A program made the position numbers and the translations under genes. The notes under the pieces were generated by a model. It was not told the DNA's origin, ran no database searches, and saw only the letters and a program-made list of their open reading frames with translations. DNA of 44,122 bases. Source: an uncultured Eubacteriales bacterium (lineage in GTDB: Bacteria; Bacillota; Clostridia; Christensenellales; Aristaeellaceae). Location of the stretch: the NCBI GenBank assembly GCA_902777335.1, contig CACYTF010000020.1:1-44122 (forward strand), written 5' to 3'. Of this stretch, positions 16,550-24,429 are shown in pieces (position 1 is the first letter of the stretch; every line of letters starts with the position of its first letter).

Positions 16550-18481
16550 CTACCTGCGCACCCAGACGCGCATCTCGCCCGGTTCGCGGTTGGCCCAGCG
16601 GAAGTAGGGGATCCACGTCAGATGTGCGGGGGCGCTCTCGACGGCGTTCTCGCCGCTGTACAGCGTCTCGCCCCATCCCGCGTCGCTCTCGCGCAGGCCG
16701 GGGCTCGTCAGCTCCACGATGCCGCCCAGCTTGTCCGGCTTCCACGCGGCGGTGAAGTCCTGGGGCCCGGCGTCGCCCAGGCGCACCAGGTGCAGGTTGC
16801 GCGTGTTGTCCGCCTCCTCCAGGCAATAGACGAGCGGGCCGCGGGCGACGGCCACCTTGCCGGCGTCCTCGTACACGCGGGGGTTGGCCCGCACCAGCGC
16901 CACGGGCATGTCGAGCGCGAGCGCCACCGCGTCGCCGGCCTTCCACGCGCGGTCCAGCGCGATGTAGCCGTCCCGGACCTCGGCCTCCTGGGCCTCGCCG
17001 TTGACCTTCACCGTCCACCGGCGGCACCAGCCGGGCACGCGCAGGCGCAGCGCGAACGCCGCGTCGGCATTTGCGGACACGGTCACCGCGCCGTCCCAGG
17101 GGTAGTTCGTCTCAACGCTCAGGCGCACGGGCGCGCCGTCTGCCTCGGCCTCGAGGGTGCCGCCCACGTACAGGTGCACGAACACGTCCCGGCCGTTCAC
17201 GGAGTAGATGTAGTCCTCCAGCGACGACAGCAGGCGGATGATGTTCGGCGGGCAGCAGGCGCAGCCAAACCACTTCTGGCGCTCCACCTTCACGTGGCTC
17301 TTTCGCTGGTCCTTCAGGCAGGCCTCCGGCAGCACCTCCAGCGGGTTGACGTAGAAAAACTTCTTGCCGTCCAGCTGCATGCCGCTGAGCACGCCGTTGT
17401 ACAGCGCGCGCTCCATCACGTCGGCGTACTCGCCCTTCGCCTCCAGCGCCAGCATGCGGCGGGCGAAGAACACCAGGCCGATGGCGGCGCAGGTCTCGCC
17501 GTAGACGGTGTCGTTGGGCAGGTCGTAGTCGAAGGTGAAGGCCTCGCCGTACTCGGAGGAGCCGACGGCGCCGGTCACGTACATGCGACGGCGCACCGTG
17601 TTCATCCACAGCCGGCGGCACACCTCCGCCAGGTCGGCGTCGTTCGTCTCCCGCGCCACGTCGGCCGCGCCGGCGTACAGGTACATGGCGCGCACGGCGT
17701 GGCCCTGGGCCTCTGTCTGCTCCCGCAGGGGCAGGCCCGCCTGGTAGTACTGATACTGGAAGTAGCTGTCCTTCCAGTACAGATTGTTGTGGTGGCGCTC
17801 GCCCTCCTCCCGGAAGTACAGCGGGCGCTGGCCGCGCTGGTCGATAAAGTACTTCGCCAGCTTCAGGTGCTTCGGGTCGTGCGTCACGCCGTAGAGCCGC
17901 ATCAGCGCCATCTCGATCACCGGGTGGCCGGGGTAGCCGTGCAGCTTGCCCTCTTCCGGCCCCAGCACGGCGTCGATGCCGTCCACGCAGCGGATCATGG
18001 CGTCCAGCAGCTTGCGCTTGCCGGTGACCTGGTAGTAGGCCACGGCGGCCTCCAGCATGTGGCCCGCGCAGTACAGCTCGTGGTTGTCCCGCAGGTTCGT
18101 CCAGCGCTTGTCCAGGCCGCCTATGATGTAATAGGTGTCCAGATAGCCGTCGGGCTGCTGCGCCGCCACGACCTCGTCGATCGCGCCGTCGACGGTGGCC
18201 TCCAGCTGCGGGTCGGGGTGCCAGCGCAGGCTGTACGCCGCGCCCTCGATCCACTTGGCCACGTCGCTGTCCTGGAACACGAAGCCCGCGTGTTCGCCCT
18301 GTTCCCTGCCGGCGGCGATCCTGAAATTGCGCATGCAGTGGCTGGGCACCGCGTCCGGGATCATGTCGTTCAGCGCGCGCCACTGGTAGGGGATGCCCTC
18401 CCGCCGCACGGTCTCGCGGGTCGCGCTCCAAAACGCGTCGTCGATGCGCACCTTCTGTATGAATTGTCCTGCTCCGCTCAT
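16550..18481 (-). CDS. Glycoside hydrolase family 127 beta-L-arabinofuranosidase
   Basis: A cysteine-dependent glycosidase that releases L-arabinofuranose from beta-linked arabino-oligosaccharides (plant extensins and arabinogalactans); family model HypBA1 of Bifidobacterium longum. The zinc/cysteine site is intact: Glu329 and Cys331 in GETCAAIG, and Cys409 and Cys410 in GCACCPPN, matching HypBA1 Glu338, Cys340, Cys417 and Cys418 with nearly the same spacing. The N-terminal region carries the (alpha/alpha)6 barrel with QQPDGYLDTYY and the C-terminal third is beta-rich. Length 643 is normal. No signal peptide, so the substrate must be imported. AGGAGG lies 8 nt before the ATG. First gene of an operon with the CHR pair and the EamA transporter. 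Confidence 0.93.
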   Translation of the reverse strand: MSGAGQFIQKVRIDDAFWSATRETVRREGIPYQWRALNDMIPDAVPSHCMRNFRIAAGREQGEHAGFVFQDSDVAKWIEGAAYSLRWHPDPQLEATVDGAIDEVVAAQQPDGYLDTYYIIGGLDKRWTNLRDNHELYCAGHMLEAAVAYYQVTGKRKLLDAMIRCVDGIDAVLGPEEGKLHGYPGHPVIEMALMRLYGVTHDPKHLKLAKYFIDQRGQRPLYFREEGERHHNNLYWKDSYFQYQYYQAGLPLREQTEAQGHAVRAMYLYAGAADVARETNDADLAEVCRRLWMNTVRRRMYVTGAVGSSEYGEAFTFDYDLPNDTVYGETCAAIGLVFFARRMLALEAKGEYADVMERALYNGVLSGMQLDGKKFFYVNPLEVLPEACLKDQRKSHVKVERQKWFGCACCPPNIIRLLSSLEDYIYSVNGRDVFVHLYVGGTLEAEADGAPVRLSVETNYPWDGAVTVSANADAAFALRLRVPGWCRRWTVKVNGEAQEAEVRDGYIALDRAWKAGDAVALALDMPVALVRANPRVYEDAGKVAVARGPLVYCLEEADNTRNLHLVRLGDAGPQDFTAAWKPDKLGGIVELTSPGLRESDAGWGETLYSGENAVESAPAHLTWIPYFRWANREPGEMRVWVRR

Positions 18482-18505
18482 TTTTTCTTCCTCCTGTCTG
18501 GCAAA

Positions 18506-18534
18506 ATTATAGCATCATCCCGCGGCGAATGCAA
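18506..18534 (-). promoter_or_regulatory. Promoter of the GH127 operon
   Basis: On the minus strand TTGCAT (18534-18529) and TATAAT (18511-18506) are 17 nt apart, and the -10 is preceded by TGC, giving an extended -10. The leader is about 20 nt and contains the AGGAGG site. Confidence 0.75.
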
Positions 18535-18579
18535 TCGGCATTTGACGGACGGCATCCGCCCAAATCCTGCCGCCAACCG

Positions 18580-18608
18580 TTGCGTTTTGTTCATTCAGAT
18601 TGTATAAT
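18580..18608 (+). promoter_or_regulatory. Promoter of the GGDEF sensor gene
   Basis: TTGCGT (18580-18585) and TATAAT (18603-18608) are separated by 17 nt. Transcription would begin near 18615, about 40 nt before the GTG start at 18656. Confidence 0.75.
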
Positions 18609-18655
18609 AGAATAAAGAAGCCGTGAGAAACCTGTCGGAAACGGGGGGAAGCGAC

Positions 18656-21600
18656 GTGAAGAGAATACTGACATGGGCGCTCTGTCTGTTCATGCTGCTG
18701 GGCTTGGCGCCGCCGCTTGGGGCCGGCGCGCAGGAAAGCGAACAAAAGGTCGTGAAGGTGGGCTGGTATGAATCGACCTATTGCTATCGGGACCAGAACG
18801 GCGAGCGGCGCGGCATTGCCTACGAGTATCAGATGAAGATCGCCGCGCACACCGGATGGACCTATGAATACGTCGAGGACAGCTGGCCGAACCTGCTGCA
18901 GATGCTGATCGACGGCGAGATCGACCTGCTCAGCGACGTGTCCTTCAAGCCGGAGCGGGCGGAGCTGATGCTCTATCCGGCGCTGGCGATGGGCACGGAG
19001 TCGTATTACATCTACATCGACGCCGACAACACCGTCATCAATCCGGAGGACGTGCAGACCCTCGGCGGCAAGCGGATCGGCGTCAACAAGGGCAGCTTCC
19101 AGGAGGGGCTGCTTGCCCAGTGGGCCGAAGAGAACGGCGTGGCGATAGAGATCGTCGAGATGGACGGCGACGAAGCCTATACCATGGCCATACTGGCGCA
19201 GGGCGAGATCGACGCCCTGGTTTCGATGGACAGCTTCGGCACCCAGGAGCGGGTGGTCCCCGTCACGAAGATCGGCGCCTCGGAATACTACATCGCCGTG
19301 AACAAGGCCCGGCCCGACCTGCTGGCGGAGCTGAACAGCGCCATGTCGGCGATCATAGACGAAGACCCGTACTACAACCAGCGCCTGTTTGACGCCTACG
19401 TGCATCTGACGAAGACGAACGCCTTTCTGCGGCCGAGCCTGGAGGGATGGCTGAAGGCGCACGGCGCGATCCGCGTGGGCTACTGGGGCGACTACATGCC
19501 CTTCTGCGCCGCGAACGCGCAGACCGGAGAGCTGGACGGCGCGCTGAAGGACTACCTGGCCCACGCGGCCACCCGCCTGAAAAACGCGGACATCCGCTTT
19601 GAGGCGACGCCCTACCCCTCCACCGGCGCGGCGCTCGAGGCGATGAAGCGGGGCGAGATCGACTGCGTGTTCCCGATCAACATGAGCACCTCCAGCGGCG
19701 AGGCGGCGGGCATGCTCACCACCAATTCGATCATGCAGACCGAGACGAGCCTGCTGATGCGCGCGGATGACCGCCCGGAGATCGCGCCCGCCAGCGCGCT
19801 GACGGTGGCCATCGACGCGAGAAACACCAATTATGAGACGCTGATCAAAGAGAATATGCCGAACTGGACGATCGTCAGCTGCCCCGACGTGGAGGCCTGC
19901 TTCCGCGCGGTGGACTCGGGCAAGGCGGACGGCGTGGTCGCCAGCAATTACCGCATGGGCGCGTATGAGCCGCTGCGGGAGAAGTACAAGCTGGTCGCCC
20001 TGCCCACCGGCGAGTCGATGGGGCTGTCCTTCGCGGTGAGCATGGACAGGCCGGAGCTCTATTCGATACTGAACAAGATCGTGAACCTGTCCACCAGCGA
20101 GAACACGGCCTACGCCCTGGCCAGCTACATGTATTCCGGCCAGAAGGTCTCCGTGATGGCGTTTTTGGAGGGTCACTGGATCGGGGTCGTGGCCCTGCTG
20201 TCGGCGGTGTTCATCGTCATCATCGTGCTGCTGATCCAGAAGCTGAAGGCGGAGCACACGGCCAGCGAGCAGCGGCGTTTGCTGGAGGAGGCCGCCGGGA
20301 TCGCCAAGCTGAAGCAGACGATCACCTCGCTGCTGGACAACATGCCCGGCATGAACTTCACCAAGGACGCCCAGACCGGCGTGTACCTGGCCTGCAACCA
20401 GACTTTCGCGGTGTATGCCCGAAAGCGGAATCCGGAGGAGGTGGTCGGGCTCACCGACGCGGACATTTTCGACGCCGAGACGGCTCAGCGCTTTGCAGAG
20501 GACGACCGGATGGCGCTGTCGATGGACGTGCCCTACGTGTTCTTTGAAGACGTGCGGGACGCCGCCGGGGAGCGCCGCCAGATCAAGACCACCCGGCTGA
20601 AGTACACCGACACCGACGGGCGGCTGTGCGTGCTGGGCATTTCCGTGGACGTGACGATGGACACGGCGCACATCCACCGCGAAACGGCCTCGAACAAGGA
20701 GGCCTATGAAAAGGCGCGGACCGCCGGCGTCATCTACACCCACATCGCCCAGGCGCTGGCCCGGGGCTATACGGACCTGTACTACATCAATCTCGACAAC
20801 GAGGGCTTCATCGAATACCGCACCGACGAGGAGAGCGGCACGCTCACCGAGGTGCGGCGCGGCTGGCACTTCTTTGAGCAGTGCCAGCTGGAGGCCGGGC
20901 AGCTCGTGTACCCCGAGGACCGGGATACCGTGATCAAGGCGCTGGACCGCAAGGCCCTGGTGGCCGCGCTGGACCGCAACAACTCCTTCAACATGACCTA
21001 CCGCCTGATCGGCGAGCAGGGTCCGCACTACGTCAGCATGAAGGTCACCCGCATGAAGGACGACGACCGCTACATCGTGCTGGGCGTGACGGATGTGGAC
21101 GACGAGGCGAAGCAGCGCGCCGCGGCTTCGCGAATGAAGGAGGAGAAGATCGCCTACGCCCGGCTCGGCGCGCTGGCCGGCGACTTCCTGTGCATCTACA
21201 TCGTGGAGCCGGAGACCGGCCGCTATCGGGAATTCAGCGCCACCGCGGGCTTTGAGAACATCGCCCGGCCCAGGGAGGGCCAGGACTTCTTCGCCGATTC
21301 CAGGGCGCAGGGCGGCACGGTGATCTACCCGGAGGACCAGAACCGCTTCCTGTCGATGATGACCCGTGTGAACGTGCTGAAGGACGTGGAGCGCCACGGC
21401 ATATTCACGCTGAGCTATCGCCTGATGATCGACGGGAAGCCCCGGTATGTGCAGCTCAAGGCGGTCATGCTGGAGGAGAAGGAGGGCCCCCGCCTGATCG
21501 TCGGCGTCAACGACATCGACAACCAGGTCCGCCAGGAGGAGGCCTACCTGAAGAACCTGGCCCAGGCGCAGATCAGCGCCAGCATCGACGCGCTGACGGG

Positions 21601-22042
21601 GGTGAAGAACCGGCATGCCTACCTGACGGCGGAGGAGCGGCTGAACGCCCAGATCGCCGAGGGCCGCGCGCCGGCGTTCGCCATCGTGGTGCTGGACGTG
21701 AACGATCTGAAGGGGATCAACGACACCGCCGGTCACGAGGCGGGGGACCAGCACATACGCAGCGCCTGCAAGATCATCTGCAACACGTTCAAGCACAGCC
21801 CGGTGTTCCGCATCGGCGGCGACGAGTTCGCGGTCATCGCCCAGGGCGACGACTACGCCGCCATCGAAGAGCTGATGGGGCGGATGGGCGCACAGAACGC
21901 GCAGGCGCTGAAGACGGGCGGCGTCGTCATCGCCTGCGGCATGGCCCGGCACGCGGACGACGCCAGCGTGGCCCCGGTGTTCGAGCGGGCGGATCAGAAC
22001 ATGTACGCGAACAAGAGCGAGCTGAAGGCCGGCAGGAAGTGA
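18656..22042 (+). CDS. Membrane sensor diguanylate cyclase with two periplasmic-binding-like domains
   Basis: Likely makes cyclic di-GMP in response to external small molecules. Order: signal peptide (1-25), SBP_bac_3-like domain 1 (about 30-255), SBP_bac_3-like domain 2 (about 260-490, starting GAIRVGYWGDYMPF), one membrane helix (about 503-525), a short coiled coil, a PAS domain (about 555-680), two further PAS-like segments in tandem (about 700-820 and 840-960), and a C-terminal GGDEF domain (about 975-1120). The motif RIGGDEF is canonical at 1052-1058, so the cyclase should be active. The RxxD inhibitory site normally just upstream is absent (FKHS there). The start is GTG 18656, because GGGGGGAA precedes it and a signal peptide follows at once. 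Amino-acid-like ligands are typical for such binding domains; the actual ligand is unknown. Transcribed alone. Confidence 0.88.
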   Translation: MKRILTWALCLFMLLGLAPPLGAGAQESEQKVVKVGWYESTYCYRDQNGERRGIAYEYQMKIAAHTGWTYEYVEDSWPNLLQMLIDGEIDLLSDVSFKPERAELMLYPALAMGTESYYIYIDADNTVINPEDVQTLGGKRIGVNKGSFQEGLLAQWAEENGVAIEIVEMDGDEAYTMAILAQGEIDALVSMDSFGTQERVVPVTKIGASEYYIAVNKARPDLLAELNSAMSAIIDEDPYYNQRLFDAYVHLTKTNAFLRPSLEGWLKAHGAIRVGYWGDYMPFCAANAQTGELDGALKDYLAHAATRLKNADIRFEATPYPSTGAALEAMKRGEIDCVFPINMSTSSGEAAGMLTTNSIMQTETSLLMRADDRPEIAPASALTVAIDARNTNYETLIKENMPNWTIVSCPDVEACFRAVDSGKADGVVASNYRMGAYEPLREKYKLVALPTGESMGLSFAVSMDRPELYSILNKIVNLSTSENTAYALASYMYSGQKVSVMAFLEGHWIGVVALLSAVFIVIIVLLIQKLKAEHTASEQRRLLEEAAGIAKLKQTITSLLDNMPGMNFTKDAQTGVYLACNQTFAVYARKRNPEEVVGLTDADIFDAETAQRFAEDDRMALSMDVPYVFFEDVRDAAGERRQIKTTRLKYTDTDGRLCVLGISVDVTMDTAHIHRETASNKEAYEKARTAGVIYTHIAQALARGYTDLYYINLDNEGFIEYRTDEESGTLTEVRRGWHFFEQCQLEAGQLVYPEDRDTVIKALDRKALVAALDRNNSFNMTYRLIGEQGPHYVSMKVTRMKDDDRYIVLGVTDVDDEAKQRAAASRMKEEKIAYARLGALAGDFLCIYIVEPETGRYREFSATAGFENIARPREGQDFFADSRAQGGTVIYPEDQNRFLSMMTRVNVLKDVERHGIFTLSYRLMIDGKPRYVQLKAVMLEEKEGPRLIVGVNDIDNQVRQEEAYLKNLAQAQISASIDALTGVKNRHAYLTAEERLNAQIAEGRAPAFAIVVLDVNDLKGINDTAGHEAGDQHIRSACKIICNTFKHSPVFRIGGDEFAVIAQGDDYAAIEELMGRMGAQNAQALKTGGVVIACGMARHADDASVAPVFERADQNMYANKSELKAGRK

Positions 22043-22094
22043 TATGATCCGTGAAGAAGCCGGCAGGGCGGGAAATGCTTTTGATGAAATGGGC

Positions 22095-22123
22095 TTGCGC
22101 TGCGCGGGCATCTATGATAGAAT
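22095..22123 (+). promoter_or_regulatory. Promoter of the BspA-type gene
   Basis: TTGCGC (22095-22100) and TAGAAT (22118-22123) with 17-nt spacing lie in an AT-rich patch. An alternative -10, TATGAT at 22113-22118, overlaps. Start of transcription about 22130. Confidence 0.5.
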
Positions 22124-22180
22124 ATTATGGAAGTATTACCGGACACCGACATGAGGACGATATAAAGGATGGTGCGGAAT

Positions 22181-23962
22181 ATGAAGAGATGGGCTCTTAT
22201 ACTGGCTGTGCTGGCGCTCATGGCGCTGGCGGTTCCCGCGCTGGCGGAGGTGGACGCCGACGGCTTTGACCTGATCAGCGGCGGCACGGAGCTGGTGGGC
22301 TATTACGGCTATGGCGGCGACATTGAGGTTCCCGAAGATGTCATGATCATCGACGCGAACGTGTTCGCGGGCAAGACCGGCATCACCAGCGTGATTTTGC
22401 CGGACAACCTGGAGAGCATCGGCGCCTCCGCCTTTTCCGGCTGCTCCAATCTGACGGACATCAACCTGCCCGACGGGTTGACCTACATCGGCGTGGGCGC
22501 CTTCTCGGGCTGCGGCAGGCTGACCCGGGTCGATTTGCCGGACACGCTGGAGACCCTGGAGAGCGGGGCCTTTTCCGGCTGCAGCAGCGTGGAGCGCTTT
22601 GAGATTCCCGACGGCATCGATATCATCAGCGACAACCTGTTCAGCGGGTGCAGCGCGATGTCCGAGGTCGTGCTTCCGCAGACCTGCACCGCGATCGGCA
22701 ACAATGTGTTTTCAAGCTGCACCAACCTGAACGCGATCGATATTCCCGACAGCGTCACGGTGATCGGGGAGGGGGCGTTCCAGGGCTCCGGACTGACCGG
22801 CATGGTGCTGCCGCCGGAGCTGAAGACCGTGTCGAGGGGCCTGTTCAGCGGCTGCAACAGCCTGATCGAGGTCAAGCTGCCCAACGGCCTGCAGGTCATC
22901 GACGAGAGCGCGTTCTCGGGCTGCGGCAAGCTGAAGAACATCGACATTCCCGAGAGCGTCAGGGCCATCAATCGTGGCGCCTTCTCGGGCTGTGTGATCC
23001 TCGAGCGCTTCACCATTCCGGAGGGCGTGGTCGCGGTCTACGACAGCGTGTTCAGCGGTTGCACCGCGCTGCATGAGGTCAGCATTCCCTCCACCTGCAC
23101 CAGCGTGGGCAGCGGCGCCTTCTCAGGCTGCGGCAAGCTGACGGAAATCGCGCTGCCGGAGAGCGTGGTCAGCATCGGCAACAATGCCTTCCAGGGCACC
23201 GGCATCACCACCATGGATCTGCCGAAGCACATCGGCACGATCGGCAGCGGCACCTTCAGCGGCTGCACCGCGCTGAAGCAGATCGCGATTCCCGAAACCG
23301 TGGTCTCCATCGAACAGGGCGCGTTTTCCAACTGCAGCAGCCTTGAAACGCTCGATCTGCCGGACAGCGTCTCCAACCTGGCGTCCAGCGCCCTGTCGGG
23401 CTGCTCGCGGCTGACCGAGGTCAAGCTGCCCGCGGGCATCACGGAGATTCAGGACAGCCTGCTCAGCGGCTGTTCCGCGCTCACCAAGGTCACCCTGCCC
23501 GAGGGCATCGAGGCCATCGGCAACGGCGCGTTCAGCGGCTGCAGATCGCTGCTCGAGATGACGCTGCCCGACGGCGTTCGCACCATCGGCGACAACGCCT
23601 TCAGCAGTTGCGACGCCATGAAGCGCATCCGCATCCCCGACAGCGTGAACACCATACTGGACAACGCCTTCTCGAGCTGCAACGCGGAGCTCTACGCCAC
23701 CTGCAACAGCTACGCCCACCAGTGGATCCGCCTGCACGACATGCACGGCACCATCACCGGCCACACGCTGGATGAAACCAGGGAGACCAAGGTCAGCAAG
23801 AAGGGCAAGATCATCGGCTACTGCGCCGTCTGCGGCGAGAAGTTCAAGTCCGATCCCCCGGAGACCGCCCCCGAAGCAGCCGCCACCGAGGAACCCGCCG
23901 GAGAGGCCGGCGAGGTTGCCGAGACCACCGAGGCCACTGAGACTGAGGCGAAGGGCGACTGA
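22181..23962 (+). CDS. Secreted BspA-type leucine-rich repeat (LRR_5) protein
   Basis: Exported surface or secreted protein; relatives bind host or microbial surfaces. A signal peptide (about 1-23, ending PALAEV) is followed by about 20 LRR_5 repeats of some 23 residues (about 50-510) with the recurring AFSGCSxLxxIxLPxxVxxI pattern. A cysteine pair (CAVCG, near 550) and an acidic Ala/Glu/Thr tail end the 593-residue protein. No LPXTG, SLH or other wall anchor is visible, so attachment is unexplained. The start was placed at the second ATG, because the AAAGG site touches the first ATG (22169); the longer form would add four residues. The spacing to the chosen start is long (about 12 nt). Single-gene unit with its own promoter and terminator. 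Confidence 0.9.
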   Translation: MKRWALILAVLALMALAVPALAEVDADGFDLISGGTELVGYYGYGGDIEVPEDVMIIDANVFAGKTGITSVILPDNLESIGASAFSGCSNLTDINLPDGLTYIGVGAFSGCGRLTRVDLPDTLETLESGAFSGCSSVERFEIPDGIDIISDNLFSGCSAMSEVVLPQTCTAIGNNVFSSCTNLNAIDIPDSVTVIGEGAFQGSGLTGMVLPPELKTVSRGLFSGCNSLIEVKLPNGLQVIDESAFSGCGKLKNIDIPESVRAINRGAFSGCVILERFTIPEGVVAVYDSVFSGCTALHEVSIPSTCTSVGSGAFSGCGKLTEIALPESVVSIGNNAFQGTGITTMDLPKHIGTIGSGTFSGCTALKQIAIPETVVSIEQGAFSNCSSLETLDLPDSVSNLASSALSGCSRLTEVKLPAGITEIQDSLLSGCSALTKVTLPEGIEAIGNGAFSGCRSLLEMTLPDGVRTIGDNAFSSCDAMKRIRIPDSVNTILDNAFSSCNAELYATCNSYAHQWIRLHDMHGTITGHTLDETRETKVSKKGKIIGYCAVCGEKFKSDPPETAPEAAATEEPAGEAGEVAETTEATETEAKGD

Positions 23963-23986
23963 CATCCGACGAATGAAGCATAATGG

Positions 23987-24028
23987 CGGCCTGCGCGATA
24001 TGATCATCGCGCAGGCCGTTGTTTTTTT
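23987..24028 (+). terminator. Rho-independent terminator of the BspA-type gene
   Basis: A perfect 13-bp stem (23987-23999 with 24006-24018, CGGCCTGCGCGAT) around a six-base loop, then TTGTTTTTTT. It starts 24 nt after the stop codon. Confidence 0.93.
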
Positions 24029-24030
24029 GG

Positions 24031-24065
24031 GAGCAGGGGACAGGCAACAGGCAACAGGGAGTAGG
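24031..24065 (+). repeat. Heptanucleotide tandem repeat, 5 units
   Basis: Five consecutive 7-bp units of the form NNNNAGG: GAGCAGG, GGACAGG, CAACAGG, CAACAGG, GAGTAGG. The phase is strict. Confidence 0.85.
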
Positions 24066-24102
24066 GGCGCCGATGCGGCGCCCGCCCGGCCTACCCGGGA
24101 GG

Positions 24103-24130
24103 GAACAGGGTACAGGGAACAGGGAACAGG
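24103..24130 (+). repeat. Heptanucleotide tandem repeat, 4 units
   Basis: Four units: GAACAGG, GTACAGG, GAACAGG, GAACAGG. It has the same NNNNAGG form as the array at 24031, from which it is separated by a GC-rich hairpin. Confidence 0.85.
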
Positions 24131-24217
24131 AATAGCCGGAGACCGGATTGCCGCGTTGGCCTCACTTCGTTCGGCCGCCTCGCAAAGACATACAAGGGGC
24201 AGTACCTTCCGCCCTAG

Positions 24218-24306
24218 ATCAGAGGGACGGTTCTCTGTGCTGGCCAAAATCAGGGGGACGGTTCTCTGTGTCATTGACACAGAGAACCGTCCCCCTGATT
24301 TTGGCC
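24218..24306. repeat. Long perfect inverted repeat with an extra direct copy
   Basis: Arms 24242-24273 and 24275-24306 are perfect 32-bp reverse complements around a single T. A direct copy of the core (ATCAGAGGGACGGTTCTC, 24218-24239, one mismatch) precedes the left arm. The core GGGGGACGGTTCTCTGTG resembles a motif I recall from Firmicutes intergenic elements near REP-associated transposases; no transposase is present here. The structure could be a non-autonomous palindromic element. Confidence 0.85.
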
Positions 24307-24360
24307 GGGACCACCTGGATTGATTCTTCAATGACAGGATTGGGGGATAAGCCATAAATT

Positions 24361-24391
24361 GAGGCGGCATTGCGATGAACAATGCCGCCTC
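24361..24391 (-). terminator. Terminator of the metallo-hydrolase/PfkB operon
   Basis: A perfect 12-bp stem (GAGGCGGCATTG, 24361-24372 with 24380-24391), seven-base loop. On the minus strand it is followed by AATTTAT, a modest T-tract, 21 nt after the stop of the metallo-hydrolase gene. Confidence 0.7.
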
Positions 24392-24394
24392 GGT

Positions 24395-24429
24395 ATCACG
24401 AATCACCAACCACTAATCACCGACCATCG
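24395..24429 (-). repeat. Heptanucleotide tandem repeat reaching into a coding 3' end
   Basis: Five 7-bp units on the plus strand: ATCACGA, ATCACCA, ACCACTA, ATCACCG, ACCATCG. The array crosses the stop codon of the metallo-hydrolase gene (24413-24415) and supplies its last codons, so repeat growth may have changed the protein end. Confidence 0.7.

Larger units (their letters stand above)
24029..24412. other. Repeat-rich gene-free spacer
   Basis: No credible gene. From left to right: a heptad array (24031-24065), a hairpin GGGCGCC/GGCGCCC (24065-24083), a second heptad array (24103-24130), a stretch resembling the dispersed repeat around GATTGCCGCG...GGCCGCCTCGCAA (about 24145-24188), a direct copy and a large inverted repeat of a GGGACGGTTCTCTGTG element (24218-24306), and a minus-strand terminator (24361-24391). 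Both neighbouring genes end here, so the spacer is between convergent units and would tolerate insertions. Confidence 0.75.

Noticed and set aside
15939..17027. Long upstream extension of the second CHR half
   Set aside because: Extension overlaps the first CHR half and GH127 in another frame; the ATGA overlap at 15935-15938 marks the real start.
16178..18607. 809-codon plus-strand frame opposite GH127
   Set aside because: Antisense shadow; GH127 has intact Glu/Cys active-site motifs and a promoter on the minus strand.
18515..22111. 1198-codon open frame opposite the GGDEF sensor
   Set aside because: Same shadow effect; no ribosome site, and the plus strand has signal peptide, binding domains and RIGGDEF in order.
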